The notes below the pieces were generated by a model. The model was not told where the DNA came from. It did not search any database and saw only the letters and a list, made by a program, of their open reading frames with translations. Made by a program: the position numbers and the translations under genes. 64,000 nt of DNA. It comes from Lunularia cruciata. Its lineage: Eukaryota > Streptophyta > Marchantiopsida > Lunulariales > Lunulariaceae. The first letter of the stretch is position 1, and each line of letters starts with the position of its first letter. Of this stretch, positions 1-10,454 are shown in pieces. Where the stretch lies: positions 44,149,001 to 44,213,000 of the forward strand of contig OX419755.1 in the NCBI GenBank assembly GCA_948567375.1, read 5' to 3'.

Positions 1-2612
1 TCCTAAATAGATCTAAAAAAACTAAGCCCAAGATCATACTCCTAAATAGATCAATTGAGTGGAGCACAATACTTCTCCAAATTGGATCTTCAAAGCAACT
101 ATTGGTAGATTCCTATTGACAAGAAGGATGTACAAAAGACTAACTTTTGCACAAGATATGGGCATTTTGAATAGAGAGTTTCACCTTTTGGGCTCATTAA
201 TGCTCTAATAGTCTTTAAGATCATATGCATTGTGTGTTGGATGGGCTATTGGATTGGTATGTGGTGGTGTTTTTAGAAGGTATTTTAATCTATAGCAAGA
301 TAGAGGAAAACCACACAAATCACATGCAAGAAGTCCTAAGACAACTACTTCAATGGACTTTTTACTACAAGAAGTCCAAATGTGCCTTTTGGTAGAAAAA
401 AGCTATCTTCTTGGGTCATAAGGTCTCATCAGAGGGGATCAAGACAGAAGAGGAGAAAATCAAGACCATTATTGATTGTCCCAATCCAAAAGATGCCATA
501 GAATTGCAAGCACTTAATGGATTCATAAGTTTTTATTGATGGTTCATCCACTATTATACTCATGTGACCACACTATTGATTAATATCTGAAAGAAAACCT
601 CAAGTTTTCAATGGACCACCAAGCACAAGGAGGCATTCAAGAAGTTGAAGCATATGGTGTCTTCAAGACCCATTCTTTAACTATATGATACTCAACTACT
701 TTGTGTTGTTGATTTTGATGCTTCTTACTTTGCCATTTGAATTGTGTTGAAATAAGAATTTCTAGTTGAGTTACATCCCATTGCCTTTGTGTCTTGTTGG
801 CTAAACATTTCAGAAAGGAATTACTTTACTTGAGATCAAGAACAACTAGCAATGATATATGCCACCAAGTTATGGAGGCATTATCTCTTGGAAAAATAAG
901 TAATCATGAAAACTAATCACAAATCATTGTTGTAGATATTACATTTAGAGCACATAAAGAGTAGATACCATCATCGAGAGGAGTAACTATAGGTATTTGA
1001 CATCAAACTTGAGTATAAACTTGATAGGTTCCATGTTTACCCTTATGCTCTATCACAACAACTTGACTTGAAGATCCTTCTTGAACCTCTCATCATGGTA
1101 GCAATTATGATAGTGTCAATTGACTCAAAAATCTAAATCAAGTTTAGGACCACTTTACAACAAGACTCCTTTTTCAGATAGTACAAGGTCATCTTGTAGC
1201 ACATGACAAGGAATAAAACACTTTCTTCTTCAAAGAAGCACTTCTATTTCATGAGAACTAGATCTATGTTTTAGTCAAGGGCAATCTATGACTTGTGTAC
1301 CTTCAAGAATCCCATGACTTACCAATCATTGGTCATATGGGTGTGGACAAGACCTTGGGTACCCTACAATGCCAATGGTGATGGTGCAACATGGCACGAG
1401 AGGTTCAAGAGTTTGTCCAATCATGTGAGACCTACCAACACAAAAAGTCAAATAACTAGAAGCTAAGTGGACTCCTTCAACCACTTTTGTCCCATTTTCT
1501 TGATAGAAACATGTGAGCTTAGATCTCATCACATCCTTGCCAAAGATAAAGTAAGGTTATACAAAAATAATGGTGTTTGTTGATAAGTTTAGTAAGTAAA
1601 TCTATTTGAAACCAAATTTTGATATAGTGGATGCCCCAACATTAGCCCAAATCTACTTCAAAAATGTCTTCAAGCATCATGAGATGCACCATTTACTCAT
1701 CTCCAATTGTGATCTTCAATTCACTGGTGAATTTTGGTAAGCACTCTTAAAGCTACTCAACACCGAGCTTGCTTTATCCAGGGCCCATCATCCTCAAAAT
1801 AAAGGGGAAACCAAATGTGCCAATTTCATCTTGGAGTATATGCTTCATGCCTTTTGTCAATGTTCACCATACCAATTGAGATGATTTCCTTGTGGCTATT
1901 GAGTTTACTTACAATAACTCCAAGCATGCAAGCACCAAATTCTCTCACTTCTTCCTTAATTTTGGCCAAGAACCACTTGTTCCTGATTTCTTTCTTGCTC
2001 CTCCTCCATCTTATGTTCCTCATACTTCTATTGACTTGACCACAATATCCCACTCCCTATAACAAGCCAAATCTCATCTCTTGGTTGCTCAAAATTATCA
2101 AAAGCAATACATTTATCAACATCATCATGGTCTTACATTTTAACTTGGTGATAAGGTCATGTTTTCTTCTAGTAACCTACCCCTCTCACTTGGTACCCAA
2201 GTTTTTGAACTTGCTCCTAATAGGATAGGTCTATTTGTTGTCACCCAAATCATTTCTCTTTTTTTCTTATCAACTTGCCTTACCTTACCATATGAAAATT
2301 CACATTCTCTTTCATGTTTCTAAGTTGGAACCCTTTTTTCCTAATCCATCTTCCTTTTCCACTTGTGTCCAACTCCCTCTTCCTCCCATCCCTATCAATG
2401 ATGATGAGGAGTATGAAGTTGATTGTATCCTTTCATGTTGCCACATGCAACCTAGCCATCAACAACATAATGAGTACAAAGTCCTTTGGAAAGGGTATCC
2501 CCTTCATGATACTACTTAGGACCCTCTTTCTCATCTCCAAAATGCACAAATGACCATCTAGGAGTTTGAAGCTTCCATGTTGATGAGTACACCAACTAAT
2601 GGTGGAGGAATA
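1..2612 (+). pseudogene. Decayed Ty3/gypsy chromovirus pol (RT to chromodomain), family E1, 5'-truncated by window edge
   Basis: This is the 3' part of a retrotransposon polyprotein. It runs collinear with the E1 element at 10560-13119: RT from the left edge to about 560, RNase H near 700-960, integrase about 1020-2040, and a chromodomain at about 2395-2560 with the E-E-Y-E-V-D and W-K-G-Y-P motifs readable at 2400-2510. Frameshifts and stops occur throughout, so no long ORF remains. A chromodomain after integrase is the mark of the chromovirus branch, where it directs integration to marked chromatin. It is followed directly by a purine-rich stretch (2598-2612) and an LTR. It is more diverged than the second E1 copy. 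The 5' half lies outside the window. Confidence 0.85.
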
Positions 2613-3128
2613 TGTAACAATATGGAGTTTAGATATAAGCTAGTGGAGACTTACAAAATAGTAAATAGGTCAAGTTTACTAAAAATTATAAGAATATTCT
2701 AGAAGCATCTAGGAAGCTTATTGGTACCTTCCAAGCATCAAGTAATATGTATGCCAAGTGGCAACTTCTAGAAGGAAGCTTCTTGGGAAGCTTCTTGGGA
2801 AGCTTCCTAGCTAGTTTAGCTCACATGCCAAGTAAGTGGTTTCTAGAAGAAAACTTGGGAAATTTCTCAACTAGCTTAGGTTGCATGCCAAGTAGGTGGC
2901 TTCTAGAAGGATGCTTCTCACGAAGCTTCCCAATTAACTTAGCTTGCACTATAAGAAGGCAAATTTTAGGAAGCTTATGGAGAAGCTTCTCAAGTGCCTT
3001 GTATGTTCTCTATAAATACCAAAGCCTAAGCTCATGCTAAGCATTCAGAGTTGCTCTCATTCAAGAGTCCCAATGTGATCTTTCACACTAATCTTGCATT
3101 CTCTCATTTCTCTCCTTGATCTTTTACA
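2613..3128 (+). repeat. 3' LTR of the left E1 chromovirus fragment
   Basis: The repeat begins TGTAACAATATGG and ends CTTTTACA. It aligns with the E1 LTRs at 4108-4509 and 13135-13560. It holds a TATA box (CTATAAATA, 3010-3018). Upstream lie TTCTAGAA (2766-2773) and three GAAGCTTC palindromes at 2775-2782, 2787-2794 and 2799-2806, spaced exactly 12 bp apart, with more degenerate copies to about 2990. It is longer than its relatives because of extra copies of a roughly 60-bp subrepeat containing these palindromes. Confidence 0.9.
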
Positions 3129-3332
3129 AATACAAATTCAAACACATTCTCTAGAAATGCATCCATGGTACCTACCATCTTCATGTGAAATATCTTGTAC
3201 ATTGGAAAGTGTACCCATTATATGAGGCCACATGAGAGCCCACAACTAACTTGACTAATGCACCTATGTTACTGCAATCTTTTGAGCAACATTTTTGCAA
3301 GGAGGATGTTACATCTTGAAAGTCAAGAGGTT
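3129..3332 (+). pseudogene. Chromodomain tail of a second, E3-like chromovirus
   Basis: Translation around 3215-3325 gives a degenerate chromodomain end (Y-E-A-T-stop-E-P ... L-Q-S-F-E-Q-H). It matches the C-terminus of the E3 integrase near 42770-42870. An LTR of the same family follows. The E1 fragment to the left is therefore inserted inside this older chromovirus. A TGA replaces the conserved chromodomain Trp codon. No intact ORF remains. Confidence 0.7.
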
Positions 3333-3900
3333 TGTAATACCACTAGCTAGATAGATTATCTAGAGGTGGAAATTGGCCTGGTAATATTTTTAGGGATGTT
3401 ATATATGATGATCTAAGGAGATAATAGAGGTGATACCAAAAGTGTACTTCCACTAATAGTGCAAAGGCCAAAAACACCTTGAAAACTTTAGAGAAAATTT
3501 CAGAGGCCTAAATGGATGAATAAGGCCTTGAAATATAGAAGAATTTTTTCTCCTTCCAAGGAGACATGCATTGCTTTGTCCCATCAAGAGTTTTCCAACA
3601 GATGTGTTGAGCTTCCACAAGAAGATTCTCCTAAAGATTCCCTTTAGTCAAACTTGTGTTACCAACTAAATAGGACAAGGATCAACATATCACCAATCTA
3701 TACGGCTAATCTAAGGGTGAAACTTGCTGACATATCACCAATCCATGTACTTGGTCCAAGGGTGTAGCTCCCTTTGAGTAGATCCTCTTTGCTATACAAT
3801 AAAGACAAGGTGCTTCTTTGAAGCATCGGAGTATTGAGGAATGAAATCTTGTTTATTTTTGGTGTGTTTCTCTTGGGGTTTCTCTTGTCTTTGGATTACA
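3333..3900 (+). repeat. 3' LTR of the E3-like chromovirus
   Basis: It begins TGTAATACCA and ends GGATTACA. The first part resembles the inverted E3 LTR (41992-42719) and shares the segment about an aggccta...ttcag motif. The second half is diverged. The boundary at 3900 is set by the TTACA end and by loss of resemblance afterwards. Confidence 0.6.
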
Positions 3901-4107
3901 TTGGCCAATCCTTCTCTTAGTCCACTTTTGAGTTGGAAGTTTAATTTTTTGTTATTTCTTTTGTTTCTTAGTGCAAACTCCCATCTATATAGAGTTTGAG
4001 AGATTGTGGGGTGGCATTACTCACATAAGAATGGTGCATAAGAGACCTTTCATACTTGGTCTTAGGCCAATTAATAACACTTTTCCATTGCAAGTTGATA
4101 GTGGTGG
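3901..4107. other. Unassigned flank of the E1 insertion (left side)
   Basis: This AT-rich stretch shows no ORF or repeat I can name. It ends in the GGTGG target duplication (4103-4107) of E1 and continues at 13561 on the far side. Confidence 0.5.
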
Positions 4108-4509
4108 TGTAACAATATGGAGTTTAGCACGAAGTTAGTCGGGCTTACAAAGTAGCTCATAAGACAAATTAGCCTAGAATATTTTGGAAGTATCTACGAA
4201 GCTTCTTTGGAAGCTTCCTGAGTAGCTTAGCTTGCACCTCAAGTAAGTAGCTTCTAGAAGGAAGCTTTTAGAAGCTTCCAATTAGCTTAGCTTGCACGCC
4301 AAGTAGGCGGCTTCTAGAAGGAAGAACTTGGCTTGCACTCTAAGAAAGTGGCTTGAGGAAGCTTCTTGAGAAGCTTCTCAAGGGCCTTGTATGCTACCTA
4401 TAAATACCAAAGCCAAAGATCATGCTAGGCATGCGGAGTTTTCCCACATTCAAGTGTCCCAATGTGAGTTTCTATTCTCCTATTTCTCTCCTTGGTCTCG
4501 GTCTTTACA
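4108..4509 (+). repeat. 5' LTR of full-length E1 chromovirus
   Basis: It begins TGTAACAATATGG and ends TCTTTACA. The partner LTR is at 13135-13560. The GGTGG target duplication flanks the pair (4103-4107 and 13561-13565). GAAGCTTC palindromes lie at 4198-4205, 4210-4217 and 4271-4278, with TTCTAGAA at 4252-4259. The TATA box CTATAAATA is at 4398-4406. Confidence 0.93.
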
Positions 4510-4510
4510 T

Positions 4511-4525
4511 TGGTATCTGAGCATG
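4511..4525 (+). other. E1 primer binding site (initiator Met tRNA type)
   Basis: TGGTATCTGAGCATG begins two bases after the 5' LTR. It differs by one base from the common plant PBS TGGTATCAGAGC, which pairs with initiator tRNA-Met. Confidence 0.85.
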
Positions 4526-5694
4526 AATGGGATGGATGGAATTTTTGGACCACCAAATCCACTTCTGCCAAACCATTGGGATTTTCATGTCCAAATATTA
4601 CCCAAGCACCACTTCACACAATTCATAACCTCACGCTTTGGGCAGGATTTTCTACATATGATCATCATGTTTGAGGAACCCTTGATACTTCCGATTGTCA
4701 CTTATGGAGAAAGGTAGATGTGTTGTATCTATGTGTTAATCAATTAGATGAATTGGGAGTAATAGGATAGAGTAGTAGCTATGGTGGCAATTCTTGACAT
4801 TATCCTTGTGATGCAGCAACAAATTGAGCACCTTACTCAATTGTTAAAAGAACGAGACCAATATCAAAAAGAATATATAGAGAGAGCGCCAATCCAAGAT
4901 GGAGAAGATCAAATTCAATTTCCAAAACCCAAGGTGTTTGAAGGCAAGAATCTTCTGAGCACAATGGAGAATTTTGTGTTTGATTGCAAACATTAATTTG
5001 AAGCCACCAATCTTCAAGATGAACGGAAACAAATTCTCTTGGCTTCCAGCCAATTGGATGGTCAGGCAAAACTTTGGTGGCTATTCCGAGTGGAGCAAGC
5101 TAAACAACAGATTGTTGCACCAAACTTGACATGGACAGAATTCAAGGATGCAATACTTGGTCAATTTCAAACTATAAATGCCACCCAAGCCGCACGAGAT
5201 AAATTGGCGGGGTTGAAGCAGATTGGCTCCATAAGAGGCTACATCACACAATTTCAGAACAACATCATGCAAATTCCAGATATACAAGAAGGAGAAGTTT
5301 TGGATTGATTTGTGCAGAGATTGAAGTCACAAACCAAATTGGAGGTGACCATGCAAGAACCACAAAACATAGAAGAAGCCATGCAATTGGTCGAGCGCTT
5401 TGATTCCTTGGTTGTGACAACTTGGTCTTGACCTTGACTTACACCAAGCTTACTAGTACAATACACATGGGTGGAAGAACCAACACCAATGGAGATTGAT
5501 GCTATCCAACAGAGGCCACTTGGTGTAGCAAATAAAGAAAGATTGCAACAAAATGGAGGTTATTTTATTGTCGCCAAGTTGGACATCACATTGCTGAATG
5601 TCCACTTAGGAATGGGCGACCTCAACAAGTTGCCTAGATGGAGTTTGTGGAACCAAATGATCAGGGAAACAAGGAATCCCAATAGGAGATTTTG
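4526..5694 (+). pseudogene. E1 gag remnant (retrotransposon Gag with zinc knuckle)
   Basis: Open segments at 4781-4996, 5039-5308 and 5471-5695 encode a plant Ty3 Gag. A coiled N-terminal part (Q-Q-I-E-H-L-T-Q-L-L) is followed by a capsid-like region with A-K-L-W-W and W-T-E-F-K-D motifs near 5065-5150. A CCHC knuckle remnant (about 5570-5610) is readable only in a shifted frame. In-frame stops at about 4996 and 5308 break it. Gag would form the virus-like particle and bind the RNA. It sits directly after the PBS, as expected. Confidence 0.8.
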
Positions 5695-5699
5695 AGCCG

Positions 5700-6320
5700 C
5701 TTATTGGGAGCTTGATTAGTTCCAATGGGAGTGAAGGCTCAACCTATACAAGTTTGCTTCATTTGCAAGGTACAATATCTAATCGGGGTTGTAGGATTTT
5801 GGTTGATTCGAGAAGTTCAAAGAATTGCATGTCTATGCAAGTAGAAAAGGAATTGGGTATTCCTATCAAGCTAGTGATTGGAAGTAGTTTGATGATGGTG
5901 GATGGTAGAAAGGGTGCTGCATTCCGCACTTTGCATCCTATTACTTTCAAGATTGGGAAGGAGTTTTTGGAGTGTATGAGGTTTGTAGTGGCACCTTTAC
6001 ACTATGATATCATTTTGGGTCTACCTTGTCTTGAATGTCATAAGGTTCAATTCGATTGGACCCAATGCCAAATTCAAGTACAACACCAAGGTAGGAATTT
6101 CCAATTAGGTTGTATGGCACATCTAAGTAAGACACCTAAGAATAGTGAGTCCCAAGATGGGAAGTTTGTCAAGAAGGTAGCCATGGAGCAAACCTTGAAG
6201 GAAGTGGAGTCCCAAGATGGGAAGTTTTCCAAGAAGGCAACCATGGAGCAAGCTTGGAAGAGAGATGAGTCCTTGGAAGAGAAGTTGGTTAGTAAAGTAG
6301 CCATAGAGCTGCTTTACTAA
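5700..6320 (+). pseudogene. E1 protease with tandem-repeat linker
   Basis: The open segment 5712-6320 (202 codons) holds a retropepsin fold. The active-site triad appears as D-S-R near 5810 where D-S-G is expected, so catalysis is probably lost. The flap and tail (I-I-L-G-L-P-C-L, about 6008-6030) are typical of plant Ty3 protease. From 6147 the protein becomes a hydrophilic 20-residue repeat leading towards RT. Confidence 0.78.
6147..6310 (+). repeat. 60-bp tandem repeat, about 2.7 units, in the E1 protease-RT linker
   Basis: Units begin at about 6147, 6207 and 6267 with the codons for E-S-Q-D-G-K-F, E-S-Q-D-G-K-F and E-S-L-E-E-K-L. The period is 60 bp, an exact multiple of three, so it adds 20-residue charged repeats without shifting the frame. 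Confidence 0.75.
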
Positions 6321-6469
6321 CCAACTTTGGAAGAAGATAAGTCTATATTTGGGGTGTGGATCAAACCGATTGGACCAGAACAACCAGAGAAGTGCCAAGA
6401 GCCGCATCAAGCAATGGTTGATTGGATAGTTCAGTAGTTTGCACATGTGTTTCCAAATGATTTGCCAAA

Positions 6470-6646
6470 GGGATTACCCTTTGATTGAGGTATGCACTTC
6501 AAGATTGAGTTATTGCCAAGGAGTACTCTAGTGAGTAGATCAATCTATTGGCTCTCACTAAAGGAGTTGGAGGAGTTGCAAACAACACTTACAAAGTTAT
6601 TGGAGAAGGACTTCATACAACATAGTACCTCTCCTTGGAGAGCACC
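6470..6646 (+). pseudogene. E1 reverse transcriptase, 5' segment
   Basis: This encodes the RT start (L-P-F-D ... E-L-E-E-L-Q, then S-P-W-R-A-P just before 6646). It is cut by the solo LTR at 6647 and resumes after 10454 with V-P-K-K-D-G-G, restoring the RT block across the GCACC duplication. Confidence 0.85.
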
Positions 6647-9600
6647 TGTGACAACCTGACAAATATCACTTTTGTAGTAATCAGGTAAGTAAAGTTCATT
6701 CCCGCAGAGATACAAGTCAGAAATGTCCAAATACAAAGTCAAACAATAACATGTAGTTCTTCTTGGTTGCGTCTTTAATCTCTCAGGTAGAAACCACACC
6801 CAAAAGAGAGAAACAAGCACTGATTTGCAGTCTTGTCACATATTAACACTTCTTAATCACAACTCCATCAAATCTTTCCAAACAATCTTGATTGTGATGA
6901 TTCAGGCTCTCCCAAAAATGGCACTTCATTGCAAAATGACTTTGCCTCAGAATTGTGTTCTACCCCTTCCACTGAAGGCACAACTTCCTTAATCTAAATT
7001 GCTTCATATCAACTTTGCACTGCACTCACAAATGCAAAATACTACCAACACTACAATTCCTCTCAGATCTATCAAGGCATTGCTTTGATTGCACTTCACT
7101 CAAGATCAAACACATAGAATGAAGATCAAGGCTGCAGAATCAAACATCCAACAAGCACATTGACTTGCACTTCAAATTTCTCCACACACTCACAATTACA
7201 AACACAAAGTTGATACTCAAAATCAAGCTCAAGCAACGAGCACTGCTTCATAGCAGTTTGCTTTATCTATTCTCATAAATAATGAGCACTGAACAACATA
7301 ATATTGCAAATGCCACTCTTAAATAGTAAAGCAAACGACAATTATCTTCCTTATGTACCGCTTCCTAACAACTCTACAAACTTGCAGATCCAAAATGACA
7401 ATGCACCTCTTCATATCTGCCTCTTCAAATCTTAAAACTGTTACTACTGCGATCTGATGTCTACTTCTTCCTCGGCTTTCAAACCCAAACCCAAAGTAAC
7501 TTTACTTCCTACTACTCTATCCTTGGGTTTCATAACTCCTACATCCTCTACCAAATCTAATCGTTCTCTTTCTTGGTCTAAAATTTCACTAGTGGATAAT
7601 CTATCTAACTCCTTATCTCCCAACCCACTCTTCTCTAATGTCTCCAATGGTAACTCCAAAGACATTTGCACTCCTACTTCATCTACTTTGGGTTTTGCTC
7701 TAACATCCTTCTGAACTTTATCTATCTCTAATTTCACTAAGTCTAATCTTATTGTGATATTGTCTTCTACTTCCAATATCTTCCTATCTAAGTGAGTTTT
7801 TAGACTGATCAACAAAGCATTCAAGTCTTTGTCCTTCGCATGTCTCCTCCTTGTCTCTTGCACCAACAACTTCAACTTGTGCAGCCTTGTCTCTTTGATA
7901 TGCACATTGGCCTCTATACCCAACATCGCATTCATCTTGATTACAATCTCCTTCAATGGCTCCAATCTCATTTTCCTCTCCCGTTCTTGATCTGCAAGCC
8001 AATCTTTTTGGTACATTGCCAATTCTACTTCAAACTCGGCTTTCACAACCTCCTTCTCCTTCTCCTTTTGTACAATATTCTCCTCTTGATTGCGAAGTAA
8101 CTCTCTCAACCTCTCTTCTTCTCTATACCGCACTGTCAACTCTTGTTACCACAGCTTCTCCTTCTCTTCTACACTCTCCATCACCCAATCGAGCTCTTGT
8201 TCCTTCTTGACTACTCTTGCCATAACATGGATAATCTCTAATCTTGAGTCAGCAAATTGCTACTTCAGGATTTCATACTCAGCTACTTGTTGTTCCCTTG
8301 CTATGTCACTCTGCTCTATGAGTTCCTCTTGATTCCTTGCTTCTCTCTTCAAGTTCTCAATCACTTGATTCTGTACTATTTCATCTACTCGTAGTACTTC
8401 CCTTTCCTCCTCACCTTGGATTATACTCTTCTTCAATTTTGAGTTCTCTTCTTCCAATCTTGCTAACACCTACAACACAGTCTTCACCTCCAGACACTTT
8501 GACTGCATCTCCTTCTTCTTGTGTTCTAACTTCACCAATAAGGGACACAAAACCTCCCACAAGTACTCCACTCCTTCACTCATGGCTACTTCAACTTGCG
8601 AAGTGATCTCCTTCTTCACCTCTTCTTTTCTCAATACTCACCTTCTTAGCTGCAGCCGTCATATCGGAATAGATGCTTCACTTCATGAACTTGCATTCTC
8701 CTCTTCTCTTACCTTGCTCAGCCCCACTTTACACTTCACCTGTCACCTTGAATGAACTCCTTGTTGAATGGTAACTTTTCTCTCTTCAGGCTCTGGCACT
8801 TCATCTTCTAACTTTGCGTTTACCTTCCTCCTCTATCTCCATCCTGTATTCTTCTTCTTTGGGTACCAATGTCATCTCTCCTCCATTGTCGCTATCACTA
8901 CTTGTGTCTCCACTTTGTAGTGCAAGCTTGGGTTCTTCTTCTCTTTCCGAGTCTTTGGACTTGCAATTGGCTTTGCCCTCCGATTCTTCCTCCGACAATG
9001 CAATTACCACCATACCTTTCCTCGGGTTTACCCTTCTAGTCTTATGAGGCCTTATTTTCTTGATGTCTTCTCCTTCTCCTTGTTGACTCCTCTTCTTTGA
9101 CTTTGGAGTACTCACGTCCAACTGCACACTCTTCCTTTTTTGTGCGTAGTACTCATTGCTGCTCCTGATCTGAAGAATGTACTACTGTTCATCCGCATCA
9201 ACCTCCTTTCTTAAATTAAGATGGAAATGTGACACCATTTTGTTGCACTCTACCGCATTGAGCAAGTTCAGCCCTAGATAAAAATGTGATGCAAATGGCA
9301 CAATGTAATGCTGAGGTGATTTATCCTACAAATTCCACACCATCTGTCGTGTTTGCCCATGAAAGCACTTCACCCAGTTAATCGGCTCTCTTGCAAACAT
9401 CTTATAGAAGAACACCGCTTGGTGCTTCATCACATAAGTTGTTCTCTCCGGCTTCAAGATTGCCATTAGAGCACTCACGATCCCTCGCTTGATAGGATCC
9501 TTGTAACTCTCTACTTTGTATCCATTCTTTGTGCACTTTGAAGAGAAAGCATCTCTCACCTCCTGGGTTTCTTTTGCTACCTCTCCCTTCCCCAAGAACA

Positions 9601-10449
9601 TGGCATCCTACTTTCTGCCTGCTTCTCTTCCAAGTACTAATCTCCAATCCAACTCCGTCCAGCAAGCCGGATTACCTCTCTTCCCCTCTTCTTCGGGGCC
9701 ATCGAGACATCTACTCTCAATTATCTTAATCATGAACCATGGAAAGTTCACATTCCAGTTCCATGCCAAGAATGTGATCCGAAGTCTGCTCAAGACTTCA
9801 ATTCTTTTGATCACATCTAACCTTCAAATTGCATGATTTCTCACTGTGAATTTGGAGTTCTTCTTCCCTCCTCTCATCTTTCTTTCTTCCTCATTGGGCT
9901 GGGGACTATTCTTCCTACTGACTCTTGGATTAGCTCTCTTTAATTCTCCTCTACACACCAACACATCTTCTACTCTACTTCCCTTCCCACGATCTCTTGT
10001 AGGACGACTTCTTAACGGTGAAGGAAAATTGCTTGTCATTGCTTTGTCTTTAGCTTGATTTTTATAGAGTCACTCCTTCTTTGTCTCTCTTCAATTCGAG
10101 TTTCTACCAAGAAATCACTCCTCTTGCATGCTCCTATCACTGTCAAGTGTCCTTCATGCATATGACTGCCATTTTTGAACGGTCCCTTCTTGAATCTCTC
10201 ACCCCAAAGGAAAGTTGTAACATTGTCCTCGCCTTGGGTTGAGCACCCCCAATACAAAGACTCCTTATTTTGGGTTGTATGCTGATAGGGCAATTTTGGG
10301 TACTTTGCCTTATGACCCAAAGCCACATGACTTTGGGTTTCATACCAAAGACTCTTTTCTTTGCCTTCTTTGGCCATACAGGCGCAATCCGACTTCTCTA
10401 TATACACTTCTTCTTGATTTAGAAAAAAACAGAAAATGTGGGTACCATA
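6647..10449 (-). mobile_element. Solo LTR of the E2 family, inserted in E1
   Basis: On the plus strand it runs from TGTGACAACC to GGGTACCATA. It is flanked by perfect 5-bp duplications GCACC (6642-6646 and 10450-10454). It aligns over its full 3.8 kb, inverted, with the E2 LTRs at 23253-27025 and 33196-36990. No internal region or second LTR is present, so it is a product of LTR-LTR recombination. It carries the LTR-encoded ORF described separately. Confidence 0.92.
7444..10039 (-). pseudogene. LTR-encoded long ORF (acidic/coiled-coil protein), solo-LTR copy
   Basis: I do not recognise this protein family. The frame starts at ATG 10039, 27 bp after a TATAAAA (10066-10060), and ends at 7444, about 865 codons. 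It is open in segments: 7444-8139 (231 codons), 8260-8469, 8801-9127, 9326-9601 and 9608-9814. In order it shows a basic N-terminus, a globular part (K-R-G-I-V-S-A-L, then R-Q-M-V-W-N-L), an acidic Ser/Glu-rich stretch, and a long Glu/Lys/Arg heptad-like C-terminal half. Both E2 LTRs carry the same layout. It could be a captured host gene or an accessory retroelement gene. Confidence 0.7.
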
Positions 10450-10454
10450 GCACC

